The notes under the pieces are model-generated. The model was not told where the DNA came from. It saw nothing but the letters and a program-made list of their open reading frames with translations, and ran no database searches. The position numbers and the translations under genes are program-made. Positions 9,900-18,551 of a stretch of 64,000 nucleotides of DNA are shown here, in pieces. This DNA is from Jannaschia sp. Os4 (GTDB lineage Bacteria > Pseudomonadota > Alphaproteobacteria > Rhodobacterales > Rhodobacteraceae): the NCBI RefSeq assembly GCF_016820245.1, contig NZ_JAFCAR010000003.1:577001-641000 (forward strand), in the 5' to 3' direction. The stretch's first letter is position 1, and each line of letters starts with the position of its first letter.

Positions 9900-10817
9900 T
9901 CACAGCTTGAGCGCCGGGATGATCTGCTTCTTGCGGCTCATGACGCCCGGCAGGACCACCGTGTCCCCCCCGACCGTCACGTCGAAGGAGTTCTGCGCCA
10001 CGTCCTTCACCAAGGGGTTCGGGATCAGCATCGTCGCCTCCTCGCGGAGGATGTCGACCACGAAGAGCAGCACCTGCTGCACGCCGTCCTCCTCGGCCAC
10101 CTCCGGCATCGCCGCCATCAGCGCGTCCTTGCGCGACAGCACCTGCCCCGGCGAGGTGGTCTCGAGCACGGAGACGCGGAAGGTCACGCCGTCCACCTCG
10201 AACGCCTTGCTGTCCATCCTGAGCAGCTCCGCCTCGGAGAAGGCCGACACGTCGGACTTCGCGGCGAACATCTCGGCGGCGTAGTCGGGGATCGAGACGC
10301 CCAGACCTTCGGCCAGCCGCTCGGCCAGCGCGCGGTCCGCGTCGGTGGTGGTGGGGGAGCGGAACTCCAGCGTGTCCGACAGGATGCACGAGAGGGCGGC
10401 GCCGCGGACGCCCTCGGGCGCCTCGTGCAGCGCGTCGCCCATGATCTCCGCCATCACGGTCACGGTGCAGGCGTAGGGCCGCATCACCACGTCGATCGGG
10501 GCCTTGGTCTCGATCCCGCCGAAGAGCTTGTGGTGGTCGATGATCTGCCGGACGTCCGCCTCGCCGATGGAGGCGGGCAGCTCGGCCGGGTTGTTGGTGT
10601 CGACGATGACGACCGGCTGGCCCGCCTCGACGTCGGCGACGATCTCGGGCTTCTCCAAGGACCACCGGTCGAGCACGAAGGCGGCCTCGGTGTTCGGCTC
10701 GCCGAGCAGCACCGGGCGGGCCTCGGTGCCCTGCCGGCCCAGCCACCACGCCCACACGATGGGCGCGCCGGTGGAGTCGGTGTCGGGAGCCTTATGGCCA
10801 AGGACGAGCGTGGTCAT
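9900..10817 (-). CDS. ppaC: Manganese-dependent inorganic pyrophosphatase
   Basis: Family II (DHH superfamily) inorganic pyrophosphatase of 305 residues, hydrolysing PPi in the cytoplasm to pull biosynthetic reactions forward. Metal ligands are seen in LGHKAPDTDS near the N-terminus, VDTNN, and the DHH motif in IIDHHKLFGG; the C-terminal substrate-binding SRKKQ lies in VMSRKKQIIPAL. No regulatory CBS domains are inserted. The family is less common in alphaproteobacteria than family I. Confidence 0.95.
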   Translation of the reverse strand: MTTLVLGHKAPDTDSTGAPIVWAWWLGRQGTEARPVLLGEPNTEAAFVLDRWSLEKPEIVADVEAGQPVVIVDTNNPAELPASIGEADVRQIIDHHKLFGGIETKAPIDVVMRPYACTVTVMAEIMGDALHEAPEGVRGAALSCILSDTLEFRSPTTTDADRALAERLAEGLGVSIPDYAAEMFAAKSDVSAFSEAELLRMDSKAFEVDGVTFRVSVLETTSPGQVLSRKDALMAAMPEVAEEDGVQQVLLFVVDILREEATMLIPNPLVKDVAQNSFDVTVGGDTVVLPGVMSRKKQIIPALKL

Positions 10818-10910
10818 CGGGGGTCCTCCGGTCGGACGGGTCGGGCGTTGGGCGCGCCCATAGACCCGTCCCCGGAGGATGTCACGAGGCGCGCCGGGCG
10901 CCCCGCCGCG

Positions 10911-11066
10911 TCACCCGTCGGAGGAGGTGGCCTCCGCGGCGGCGAGCAGCGCCTCGATCTCGGAGGCGCGCGCCGCCCGCTCGTCGGGCACGCCCGCGAG
11001 GACGCCGGACAGGAGCCCGACCCCGAGGAGCGTCGCGGCGAGCAGGTGCTGGAACGTGATGGTCAT
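10911..11066 (-). CDS. Small membrane or secreted protein, 51 residues
   Basis: A short ORF starting MTITFQHLLAATLLGVG with GGAGGGA about 6 nt upstream. A single hydrophobic segment (residues 5-26) is followed by a charged helix (ERAARASEIEALLAAAE) and a stop. It could be a single-pass membrane peptide or a precursor with a signal peptide. I recognise no family. It lies between ppaC and the divergent DUF2161 gene and reads in the same direction as ppaC. Confidence 0.5.
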   Translation of the reverse strand: MTITFQHLLAATLLGVGLLSGVLAGVPDERAARASEIEALLAAAEATSSDG

Positions 11067-11207
11067 GCCGATCCCTCCGCAATCTGGAACCAATGCGCCT
11101 CCTTCGGCGCCTTCGTGTCATATCCACGTCGAATTGGGGCGATGTGATGGCGCGGGGAGGGCCATGGCCTGTTCACGCCCCGGCTCGGTGGTCTACCGCC
11201 GGACGGG

Positions 11208-11858
11208 ATGCCCGAGACCGACCTCTATCCGCCGATCAAGGCCTTCCTCGAGGGCCAAGGCTACGCCGTGAAGGGCGAGATCGGCCCCGCCGACGTGGTC
11301 GCGGTGCGCGGCGACGAGCCGCCGGTGATCGTGGAGCTCAAGGCGGCGTTCTCGCTCGCGCTGGTCCATCAGGCCATCGACCGGCAGGCGGCGACCCCCC
11401 ACGTCTACGTCGCGGTGCCGCGGCCCGCGGGGAAGCGCGGCTGGTCGGCGCTGAAGGCGAACCTGAAGCTCGCCCGCCGCCTCGGGATCGGGGTGCTCAC
11501 GGTGCGGGGCGCGACGGTGGAGCCGCTCTGCGATCCGGGGCCGTTCCAGCCGCGCCTGCTGGCGCGTCCGCGCGAGCGGCTGCTGCGGGAGTTCGCGGCG
11601 CGGCGGGGGGACACGACCCCCGGGGGCACGCGCGGCGGGGTGGTGACGGCCTACCGGCAGGACGCGCAGGCGCTGGCGCGCCACCTCAGCGTGGCGGGGC
11701 CGTGCAAGGGGTCCGCGGCCAAGGCGGCCACGGGCGTGGCGCGGGCGACCACGATCATGCGGGACAACCACTACGGATGGTTCGAGAAGGTCGGCCTCGG
11801 GACCTACGCGCTGTCCGAGGCGGGGCGCGCGGCGCTGCCGCGGGTGGCCGCCGAGTGA
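11208..11858 (+). CDS. DUF2161 family protein (PD-(D/E)XK nuclease-like)
   Basis: A 216-residue conserved protein of the DUF2161 family, annotated elsewhere as a putative PD-(D/E)XK phosphodiesterase. The nuclease-type core is visible in the first 50 residues: 'GEIGPADVVAVRGDEPPVIVELKAAFS', where the Asp and the E-x-K pair (VELK) fit the PD-(D/E)XK site. The C-terminal half carries an HTH-like stretch ending DNHYGWFEKVGLGTYALS. Cellular role unknown. Its stop overlaps the GTG of the EamA gene. Confidence 0.75.
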   Translation: MPETDLYPPIKAFLEGQGYAVKGEIGPADVVAVRGDEPPVIVELKAAFSLALVHQAIDRQAATPHVYVAVPRPAGKRGWSALKANLKLARRLGIGVLTVRGATVEPLCDPGPFQPRLLARPRERLLREFAARRGDTTPGGTRGGVVTAYRQDAQALARHLSVAGPCKGSAAKAATGVARATTIMRDNHYGWFEKVGLGTYALSEAGRAALPRVAAE

Positions 11859-12688
11859 GCCGCACCCTCGTGCTGGCCGCGCTCGCGATGGCGATGCTGG
11901 CGGCCAACTCGCTGCTGACCCGCGCGGGCGTGCTGGACGGCACCGATCCGCTGTCCTTCGCGGCGATCCGGGTGGGCGCGGGGGCGGCGGTCCTCGCGCT
12001 GCTGGTCCGGGGGCGCGTGCCGGTGGCGGCATCGCGGCTCGGGGCGGCGGCGGCGCTCGTGGTCTACCTGCTGGGCTTCTCGCTGGCCTACCGGACGCTC
12101 GACGCGGGGCTGGGCGCGTTGATCCTGTTCGGGACGGTCCAAGTGGCGCTGCTGGGCATGGGGCTGGGGCTGGGCGAGCGTTTCACCGCGCTCCGCTGGG
12201 CGGGGATGGCCGTGGCCGGCCTCGGCCTCGGCTGGCTGCTCTGGCCGGACGAGGCGGCGGGCGCGCCCGTGGACGTGGCCCTGATGGTCGCGGCGGGGCT
12301 GGGCTGGGCGGCCTACACCTATGCCGGGCGGGACGAGCCGTCCCCCTTGGGCGCCACGGCGGCGAACTTCGTGCTGGGGGCGGGGCTGATGGCCCTGACC
12401 CTGCCGCTGTGGTGGGGGGCGCCGGTGACGCCGCTGGGCGCGGGCTGGGCCGTCCTGTCGGGCGCGGTGACGAGCGGGCTGGGCTACGCGCTGCTCTACC
12501 GCGTGCTGCCGCGGATGGGCGTGGCGGCGGCGGGGGTGATGCAGCTCTCGGCGCCGGTGATTGCGGTGGTGGGCGGGGCGGCGCTGCTGGGCGAGGACGT
12601 GACGGGGCGGATGCTGGGGGCGGGGGCGCTCGTGCTGGCGGGCATCGCGCTGGCCGTTCAGGGGACGATCCGCTCCAAGGGGTCGTAG
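11855..12688 (+). CDS. EamA/DMT family transporter
   Basis: A 277-residue protein with ten predicted hydrophobic segments arranged as two EamA repeats, typical of drug/metabolite transporters that exchange or export small metabolites across the inner membrane. The GTG at 11855 overlaps the DUF2161 stop (GTGA); the sequence from there (SRTLVLAALAMAMLAANSLL) is the usual first EamA helix. Helices are rich in Ala, Gly and Leu, and a GxxxG-rich loop joins the repeats. The last 31 bp overlap the convergent NUDIX gene. Substrate unknown. Confidence 0.85.
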   Translation: MSRTLVLAALAMAMLAANSLLTRAGVLDGTDPLSFAAIRVGAGAAVLALLVRGRVPVAASRLGAAAALVVYLLGFSLAYRTLDAGLGALILFGTVQVALLGMGLGLGERFTALRWAGMAVAGLGLGWLLWPDEAAGAPVDVALMVAAGLGWAAYTYAGRDEPSPLGATAANFVLGAGLMALTLPLWWGAPVTPLGAGWAVLSGAVTSGLGYALLYRVLPRMGVAAAGVMQLSAPVIAVVGGAALLGEDVTGRMLGAGALVLAGIALAVQGTIRSKGS

Positions 12689-13101
12689 GGGACCGTCGCG
12701 CCGTCCCATGCGACGTCGGCGAGGGCGGACGGCTTGTGGCGCAGCGCGGCGAGGTCGGCGCGGGCGGCCCAGCGACGCCGGGTGACGACGCCCTCGGGAT
12801 CCCGCCAGCCGTCGTCCAAGGCGCCCGCGCGGAGGCGGCAGCGGAAGAACACCTCCACCTGATGGAAGCCGCGGTCGGGGTCGTGGAACTCGTTGACGAG
12901 GCAGGGGGCATCGACGCGGACGGCGAGGCCCGTCTCCTCGTGGACCTCGCGGATCAGGGTGTCGGGCAGGGCCTCGTGCGGCGCGGCCCCGCCGCCGGGG
13001 CAGCACCACAGGTCCGAGCCCGCCGCGGGCGGGTAGGCGTTGACGAGGAGCAGGCGGTCGCGGTGGACGAGGACGGCGCGGGCGGCGAGGCGGATCGGCA
13101 T
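12658..13101 (-). CDS. NUDIX hydrolase
   Basis: A 147-residue NUDIX-fold pyrophosphohydrolase. The Nudix box is clear at about residues 37-59: GGGAAPHEALPD followed by REVHEETGL, holding the metal-binding RExxEE. The N-terminal 'AARAVLVHRDRLLLVNAY' forms the first strands. Members hydrolyse nucleoside diphosphates linked to other groups; the specific substrate cannot be read from the sequence. The gene overlaps the convergent EamA gene at its 3' end. Confidence 0.88.
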   Translation of the reverse strand: MPIRLAARAVLVHRDRLLLVNAYPPAAGSDLWCCPGGGAAPHEALPDTLIREVHEETGLAVRVDAPCLVNEFHDPDRGFHQVEVFFRCRLRAGALDDGWRDPEGVVTRRRWAARADLAALRHKPSALADVAWDGATVPYDPLERIVP

Positions 13102-13147
13102 GGCCCCCCGCCTAGCGCGCGGGGCGGCGGGGGCCTAGGTGGGCGGG

Positions 13148-13867
13148 ATGCGCCGGCTCGCCCTCCTGTCCCTCCTCGCGGCCCCGGCCGCCGCCCAGCC
13201 GCAGCCGGACTGCGTCGTGCTGCTGCACGGGCTGGCGCGGTCGGGGGCGTCGATGGCGGTGATGGCCGAGGCGCTGGCGCTGGAGGGCTACCGGGCGGTG
13301 GTCGCGAACTACGACAGCACCGGCGCGCCGATCGACGCGCTGGCCGCCCGCGCGATCCCGCCCGCCCTCGAGACCTGCGGGGACGCGCGCACCCACGTCG
13401 TCACGCATTCCATGGGCGGCATCCTCTACCGCGTCCACGCCGCGACCGAGGGGCCGGTGGACGGGCGCGTGGTCATGCTGGCGCCGCCGAACGGCGGGTC
13501 GGAACTGGTCGACGCGCTGTCGGACCTGCCGCCGTTCGAGTGGATCAACGGGCCGGCCGGGTCGCAGCTGGGGACCGACGGGCTGCCCGCCGGCCTGCCG
13601 CCGGTGGTGGGGGAGGTGGGCGTGATCGCGGGGGACCGGTCGCTGAACCCGGTCTACTCCGCGGTGCTGCCGGGGCCGGACGACGGCAAGGTGTCCGTGG
13701 AGGCGACGCGCGTCGAGGGGATGGCGGACCACATCGTGCTGCCGGTGACGCACACGTTCATGGCCAACGCGCCGGTGGTGATCGGGGAGGTGCTGGCCTT
13801 CCTGCGGACGGGGGCGTTCGATCCGGAGCTGGGCACCTACGAGGTGCTGGAGGGGCTCGTCGACTGA
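13148..13867 (+). CDS. Secreted alpha/beta hydrolase (lipase-like)
   Basis: A 239-residue protein with a clear signal peptide ([17 protein letters not shown]) and an alpha/beta-hydrolase core. [11 protein letters not shown] is the oxyanion-hole region, the nucleophile Ser is in HSMGG, an Asp follows in GPDDGKVSV, and the His is in PVTHTFM. This layout resembles small bacterial lipases and esterases acting in the periplasm. ATG 13148 is preferred to a GTG at 13139 because it gives the signal peptide directly. It starts close to the divergent NUDIX gene. Confidence 0.82.
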   Translation: MRRLALLSLLAAPAAAQPQPDCVVLLHGLARSGASMAVMAEALALEGYRAVVANYDSTGAPIDALAARAIPPALETCGDARTHVVTHSMGGILYRVHAATEGPVDGRVVMLAPPNGGSELVDALSDLPPFEWINGPAGSQLGTDGLPAGLPPVVGEVGVIAGDRSLNPVYSAVLPGPDDGKVSVEATRVEGMADHIVLPVTHTFMANAPVVIGEVLAFLRTGAFDPELGTYEVLEGLVD

Positions 13868-14191
13868 CGGCGAGCGGCGCGCGGTCGAGGCGAGCGATGG
13901 CACCGTCCGGAGGAGGCGTCCCCCGTGCATACGCGGGGTGCCGGACCGGATGCGGCGAATTCGATCCAGTTTCGAGACGCTCGCGCCCCCGATTCAGTCG
14001 ATCGCATGCGAAGCATGGACGGACGCTTAAGGCGGCGGCGGCGGGGGGTGGGCCGGGACGGCGAGGGGCGGCCCGGCGGTCGCGGACGGAGACCCCCTCG
14101 TCCGGTCGACGCCGCACGGGATCACCGAGCGACGGCGCGGCGGCACGCGCTCCCGGGGGGGAGACGGTCGCGGGACGCGACGGCCCCGCGG
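13868..14191. other. Intergenic region without a recognised gene
   Basis: 324 bp between the lipase gene and the convergent GNAT gene. A stretch around 13957-14035 is noticeably less GC-rich than its surroundings and contains GAATTC and CTTAAG; it could hold a promoter or a small RNA. No ORF here has a convincing ribosome binding site or composition, and no tRNA-like fold was seen. Confidence 0.4.
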
Positions 14192-14467
14192 CTACATCAC
14201 CACGTCCGCCCACTCCGGATGGCGCCGCGCTTGCGCCTTCACGAAGGGGCAGAGGGCGACGATGCGGGCGCCCGCGGCGCGGGCGTCCTCCACCAGCCGG
14301 AGCGCCATCGCCTCGCCGACGCCTTGGCCGCGCATCGCCTCGGGCACGACCGTGTGGTCGGCGATCCACTGGCTGCCCGCGCGGCTATAGGTCATCTCGG
14401 CCTCGCCGCCGTCGCCCGCGACCGCGTAGCGCCCGCCGGAGCCGGTGTCCTCGAAGCGTATGTCCAT
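14192..14467 (-). CDS. Small GNAT family N-acetyltransferase (YjdJ/GCN5-related)
   Basis: A 91-residue minimal GNAT domain. 'GGEAEMTYSRAGSQWIADHTVVPEAMRGQGVG' contains the acetyl-CoA pyrophosphate loop RGQGVGEA, and 'ALCPFVKAQARRHPEWADVV' is the standard end of this short family. Such proteins are predicted to acetylate small molecules or protein amines; no substrate is evident. It is divergent from the BASS transporter gene. Confidence 0.87.
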   Translation of the reverse strand: MDIRFEDTGSGGRYAVAGDGGEAEMTYSRAGSQWIADHTVVPEAMRGQGVGEAMALRLVEDARAAGARIVALCPFVKAQARRHPEWADVVM

Positions 14468-14501
14468 GATCGGCCTCCTCGCGCCGCGGTGGGATGCTAT
14501 G

Positions 14502-14511
14502 GTGCTAGCAC
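14502..14511. promoter_or_regulatory. GTGCTAGCAC palindrome upstream of the BASS gene
   Basis: A perfect 10-bp palindrome in the short divergent region between the GNAT and BASS genes, about 20 nt before the BASS start codon. TATGGT overlaps its left side and could be a -10 element for the plus-strand gene. A dyad in this position could be a repressor site. Confidence 0.3.
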
Positions 14512-14532
14512 GGGTGCCGGGGGGAGGGGACC

Positions 14533-15387
14533 ATGGACGTCTTGGTGAGCGTGGGCCTGCCCCTCGCGCTGGTGGTCATCATGCTGTCGCTGGGGGTGGG
14601 GCTGCGCCCGCGCGATTTCGCGCGGGTCGCGACGCGGCCGGCGGCCTTCGCGGTCGGCGCGGCGATGCAGGTGCTGCTCGTGCCGGTGGTGACCTACCTC
14701 GTGGTGCGGGCGTTCGGATTCTCCGGCGAGCTGGCGGTCGGGTTCATGATCCTCGCGGCCTGCCCCGGCGGCGTGACGACGAACCTCCTGACCCGGCTGG
14801 CGCGGGGCGACGTGGCGCTGTCGGTGTCGCTGACGGCGGTGGTGTCGCTGCTGTCGGTGGTCACGGTGCCCGTGGTGCTGGGGATCGCCTTCGCGGCGTT
14901 CACCGAGCGCGGGGCGGGGGGGCTGGACCTGACGGGGACGGCGCTGACGATGTTCGGGCTGACGGCGGTGCCGATCGGGATCGGGATGGCGCTGCGGGCC
15001 GCGCTCCCGGCGGCGATGGCGCGGGCGGAGCCATGGCTCGTGCGCGTGTCGGCGGGGCTGTTCGCGCTGATCCTCGTGGCGGCGGTGGCCGCGAACCTCG
15101 ACGTGCTCTTGGCGAACGTGGCCCGCCTCGGTCCGGCGCTCCTGCTGCTGCCGATGCTGCTCGTGGGCCTCGGCTGGGCGCTGCCCCGCCTCCTCGGGCT
15201 GGGGCGGGCGACGGCGCGCACCGTGGCCATCGAGGCGGGCATACAGAACGGGACGCTCGGCATCGCGGTGGCGGGGCTGCTGACCGGGGGCGAGGGGTTC
15301 GGGCCGCTGACGCTGCCCGCGGCACTGTACGGGATCACGATGTACGTGGTCGGCCTGCCGGCGGTGGCGGCGCTGCGGCGGATGTGA
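14533..15387 (+). CDS. Bile acid:sodium symporter (BASS) family transporter
   Basis: A 284-residue BASS-family membrane protein, about nine or ten helices, of the kind that takes up organic anions with Na+. Family marks are CPGGVTTNLLTRLARGD in the first unwound helix pair and EAGIQNGTLGI in the second, both Na+-site regions. GGGGAGGGGACC lies directly before the ATG. In bacteria such proteins take up keto acids, pantoate and similar anions; the substrate is undetermined here. Confidence 0.9.
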   Translation: MDVLVSVGLPLALVVIMLSLGVGLRPRDFARVATRPAAFAVGAAMQVLLVPVVTYLVVRAFGFSGELAVGFMILAACPGGVTTNLLTRLARGDVALSVSLTAVVSLLSVVTVPVVLGIAFAAFTERGAGGLDLTGTALTMFGLTAVPIGIGMALRAALPAAMARAEPWLVRVSAGLFALILVAAVAANLDVLLANVARLGPALLLLPMLLVGLGWALPRLLGLGRATARTVAIEAGIQNGTLGIAVAGLLTGGEGFGPLTLPAALYGITMYVVGLPAVAALRRM

Positions 15388-15427
15388 GCGTGGGCGGGTC
15401 GAGCCCCGCCCTGCGGCCGCGCGCGCA

Positions 15428-16066
15428 TTAGGTCATCCGCTCTCCGGCCTCGACGCGGGCGGGGACGGCGTTCTCCGGCGGCGCGAGCGGGCAGGTGTAG
15501 GCCGGGTTCCAAGCGCAGGACGGGTGGTAGGCGAAGTTGAGGTCGAGGATCAGGCGTCCGTCCCGCGTGCCGAGATCCGCGCCCTTGATCGCGTCGATCA
15601 GGTAGCGGCCCGCGCCGTAGGTCTCCGTCCCCGACGTGCCGTCCCGGAGGGGCACGAACAGACCCCCGCCGTAGCCGCCGATCCACCAGACGGCGATCTC
15701 GGCGCCGAGTGCGTCCGACAGGCCCCGCGTGCGGCCCACGGGGCGCCGGACGAGGGTGCCGTCGGCGCCCAGCTCGACCGGCTCCGCCGGGCCGTCCCGC
15801 GGGTCGAGGGCGACGGCGAAGCGGAGCGCGGGGTCGTAGGGAAAGACCGGAATCGCCGCGCCGGGGCGGCGGGAGTCGGCGGGCAGGGGCGAGAGGGGGT
15901 GCTCGTGGAACAGGCGGGAGCGGGTGGCGTGCCAGTCGCGCCACGCCGCCTGCGGGTCTGGCGTCGCGCGGACGCGGGCGTGCAGGTCCTGCACCCGGCG
16001 GCGCCAGTCGGGCAGGGCGAGCGGATGGTCGGCCGATGGCGGAAGGTCCGCCAGCGGGTCAGCCAA
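15428..16066 (-). CDS. DUF1684 family protein
   Basis: A 212-residue protein of the DUF1684 family, recognised from the C-terminal block '[14 protein letters not shown]', '[17 protein letters not shown]' and 'CPLAPPEN'. The family is widespread in bacteria with no assigned biochemical activity. The gene overlaps the end of scoB by 8 bp and so appears to belong to the CoA-transferase transcript. Confidence 0.85.
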   Translation of the reverse strand: MADPLADLPPSADHPLALPDWRRRVQDLHARVRATPDPQAAWRDWHATRSRLFHEHPLSPLPADSRRPGAAIPVFPYDPALRFAVALDPRDGPAEPVELGADGTLVRRPVGRTRGLSDALGAEIAVWWIGGYGGGLFVPLRDGTSGTETYGAGRYLIDAIKGADLGTRDGRLILDLNFAYHPSCAWNPAYTCPLAPPENAVPARVEAGERMT

Positions 16067-16688
16067 CGAGCGTGGCCTCGGTCAGCCCGCGCACCTCGTC
16101 CTCGGTCACGCCGGGGGCCAGCTCGACCAGCCGCAGGCCACCCTCGACCACATCCATCACGCAAAGGTTGGTGATGATGCGGTCCACCACGCCCGTGCCG
16201 GTCAGCGGCAGGGTGCATTCCTTAAGGACCTTGGACTGCCCATGCTTGTTGGCGTGGTCCATGACCACCACCACGCGGCCCACGCCCGCGACGAGGTCCA
16301 TCGCGCCGCCCATGCCCTTCACCAGCTTGCCGGGGATCATCCAGTTGGCGAGGTCGCCGTTCTCGGCCACCTCCATCGCGCCGAGGATGGCCATGGCGAT
16401 CTTGCCGCCCCGGATCATGCCGAAGGAGGTGGCGGAATCGAAGTAGGCGGTGTGCTGCAGCTCGGTGATCGTCTGCTTGCCCGCGTTGATGAGGTCGGCG
16501 TCCTCCTCGCCCTCGTGGGGGAAGGGGCCCATGCCGAGCATCCCGTTCTCGGACTGGAGGGTGACGGACACCCCGTCGGGGATGTGGTTCGACACGAGGG
16601 TCGGGATGCCGATCCCGAGGTTGACGTAGGTGCCGTCCTCCAGCTCCGCTGCGGCGCGGGCGGCCATCTGGTCGCGGTCCCAAGGCAT
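16059..16688 (-). CDS. scoB: 3-oxoacid CoA-transferase subunit B
   Basis: Beta subunit (209 residues) of a two-subunit succinyl-CoA:3-oxoacid CoA-transferase, which activates acetoacetate using succinyl-CoA. The catalytic Glu sits in [22 protein letters not shown] and [13 protein letters not shown] are standard. It is separated from scoA by a sensor-kinase-like gene, whereas the two subunits are usually adjacent. Substrate preference (acetoacetate or another 3-oxoacid) is inferred from the family. Confidence 0.93.
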   Translation of the reverse strand: MPWDRDQMAARAAAELEDGTYVNLGIGIPTLVSNHIPDGVSVTLQSENGMLGMGPFPHEGEEDADLINAGKQTITELQHTAYFDSATSFGMIRGGKIAMAILGAMEVAENGDLANWMIPGKLVKGMGGAMDLVAGVGRVVVVMDHANKHGQSKVLKECTLPLTGTGVVDRIITNLCVMDVVEGGLRLVELAPGVTEDEVRGLTEATLVG

Positions 16689-16698
16689 CGCGGTCCTC

Positions 16699-17721
16699 CT
16701 AGAGTTCGGTCGGGCCGACGGGGACGTCGACCACGACCACGGTTCCCGCCGCGCCCCGCACCGGGGTCAGCGTCGCGTCCAGCCCGTCGCACATCTTGGC
16801 CAGCAGGCGACCGCCGATGGTCTCGGGGTCGGGGAACACGGTGTTCCGCCCCATGCCCACGCCGTCGTCCGTCACCGTTATCCGGAGCCCCCCGGCGGCG
16901 AGCCGGGCGACGCGCATCTCGACGAAGCCCTCGTCCATGCGGTCGAACGCGTGCTCGAAGGCGTTGGCCAGCACCTCCGACACGATCAGCGCGGCGCGCA
17001 CCGCCGCGTCGAGGTTCACCTCGGTCGCCTCGATGTGCTGCACGAAGCGCACGCCGGGCTTGGACATCTCGTGCGCGATGGCGGCGCCGACGCGGGACAG
17101 GAGCGATCCGAGGTCGATGCCCGCCTCCTCCTGCTCGTCCGAGAGCTTCATCGACTCGTAGGCGAGCTGCATCGTCTCGAGGCGCCGCGACATCGCCTCG
17201 AAGTCGGGCTCCTCGCCCTCGTCGGAGAAGTCGCCGATCGTCTCGAGGACCATGGCGAGGTCCGTGCGGACCCGCTCGCCGATCTTGACGAGGATGTCGT
17301 CGCCGTGGGCCTTGGGGTCGTTCTCCCCCAGCTCCTTCTGGATGCCGAGGAAGTAGATGATGTTGTCGTCGCCGTCGGTGATCGGCGCGATCACGAGGCG
17401 GTTGTTGAAGGGCCGCCCGTCGGCCCGGTAGTTCAGGATGTCGACGGAGACGTCCTCGTGGTTCTCCACCGCGTCGCGGATGCGGTCGACGTCGCGCTTG
17501 GCCGTCTCCTCGCCCTGCAGGAAGCGGCAGTTCCGCCCGATCACCGCCGACCGCTGGTAGCCCGTCGTCCGCTCGAAGGCGTCGTTGACGTAGACGATGG
17601 GGTTGTCGTCGGCGCGCGGGTCCGTGAGGACCATCGCCACGCGCACGCGGCTGAAGCCCTGCAGCAGGCCTTGGCCCGAAAGGCCCTCCACGTTCACGCG
17701 CTCGTCCACGTCGTCGGGCAT
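16699..17721 (-). CDS. LOV-domain histidine-kinase-like protein without a visible phospho-acceptor His
   Basis: A 340-residue cytoplasmic protein. Residues 25-128 form a LOV-type PAS domain with the flavin-adduct motif GRNCRFLQG (62-70, reactive Cys65) and NNRLVIAPI, so it should sense blue light or redox state through FMN. Residues 240-335 are an HWE/HisKA_2-type ATPase domain (N-box [12 protein letters not shown] with Asn253; DDGVGM 285-290). Where this class has HHRVKNN, the sequence reads GERVRTD (148-154), so the phospho-acceptor His is missing. The gene starts 1 bp after the scoA stop and ends 10 bp before scoB. It may signal without autophosphorylation or bind a partner. Confidence 0.8.
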   Translation of the reverse strand: MPDDVDERVNVEGLSGQGLLQGFSRVRVAMVLTDPRADDNPIVYVNDAFERTTGYQRSAVIGRNCRFLQGEETAKRDVDRIRDAVENHEDVSVDILNYRADGRPFNNRLVIAPITDGDDNIIYFLGIQKELGENDPKAHGDDILVKIGERVRTDLAMVLETIGDFSDEGEEPDFEAMSRRLETMQLAYESMKLSDEQEEAGIDLGSLLSRVGAAIAHEMSKPGVRFVQHIEATEVNLDAAVRAALIVSEVLANAFEHAFDRMDEGFVEMRVARLAAGGLRITVTDDGVGMGRNTVFPDPETIGGRLLAKMCDGLDATLTPVRGAAGTVVVVDVPVGPTEL

Positions 17722-17722
17722 C

Positions 17723-18460
17723 TCAGGTCGATCCCGCCGCCGCGCCTTTGGCCGGGCGCACGGTCCGCTGCTCGATGCGCTTCTCGTGCTCGCCTTGGAT
17801 CAGGCGGTGGACGTAGATGCCGGGCAGGTGGATCGCGTCGCCGTCCAGCGCGCCCGGCTCGACGATCTCCTCGACCTCCATGACGCATGTGCGCCCGCAC
17901 ATCGCGGCGGGGACGTTGAAGTTGCGCGCCGTCTTGCGGAAGATCGCGTTGCCGGTGGTGTCGGCCTTCCACGCCTTCACGATGGCGAGGTCCGCGAAGA
18001 TGCCGCGCTCCATGATGTAGGTCTCGTCGGCCCCATTCGGGCCGGTGGGGAAGTCCTTGTGCTCCTTGCCCTCGGCCACCTGCGTGCCGACGCCCGTCTT
18101 GGTGTAGAAGCCGGGGATGCCGGCGCCGCCCGCGCGCATCCGCTCGGCCAGGGTGCCCTGCGGGTTGAACTCGATCTCCAGCTCGCCGGCGAGGTACTGG
18201 CGCATGAACTCGGCGTTCTCGCCCACGTAGGACGACAGCATCTTCGTCACCTGGCGGGTCTGCAGCAGGATGCCGATGCCGAAGTCGTCCACGCCCGCGT
18301 TGTTGGAGGCGAAGGTCAGGTCGCGGGTGCCCGCGTCGCGGATGGCCGAGAGCAGCAGCTCGGGGATGCCGCACAGGCCGAAGCCCCCGGCGGCGATGAG
18401 CATGCCGTCGGACAATAGACCGTCCAGCGCGGAGGCCGCGTCGGGGTAGACCTTCTTCAT
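17723..18460 (-). CDS. scoA: 3-oxoacid CoA-transferase subunit A
   Basis: Alpha subunit (245 residues) of succinyl-CoA:3-oxoacid CoA-transferase. Typical blocks are GGFGLCGIPE near residue 25, LTFASNNAGVDDFG, 'ELEIEFNPQGTLAERMRAGGAGIPGF' and AMCGRTC. It is the first gene of the operon scoA-LOV-scoB-DUF1684. The C-terminal 'IYVHRLIQGEHEKRIEQRTVR' is characteristic of the proteobacterial SCOT alpha chain. Confidence 0.94.
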   Translation of the reverse strand: MKKVYPDAASALDGLLSDGMLIAAGGFGLCGIPELLLSAIRDAGTRDLTFASNNAGVDDFGIGILLQTRQVTKMLSSYVGENAEFMRQYLAGELEIEFNPQGTLAERMRAGGAGIPGFYTKTGVGTQVAEGKEHKDFPTGPNGADETYIMERGIFADLAIVKAWKADTTGNAIFRKTARNFNVPAAMCGRTCVMEVEEIVEPGALDGDAIHLPGIYVHRLIQGEHEKRIEQRTVRPAKGAAAGST

Positions 18461-18551
18461 CGTGTCGCTCCGGTCGTCATGCGCGTGATTGGGATGGCGC
18501 AGGGGAGGGGGGGTGTCAATCGACGCGCCGGCCCGTCCCTGCGCCGTTTGG

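Noticed and set aside
12409-14469. A 686-codon plus-strand frame across the NUDIX and lipase genes
   Set aside because: It mixes antisense and out-of-frame sequence, has no ribosome site, and contradicts the recognised NUDIX and lipase motifs.
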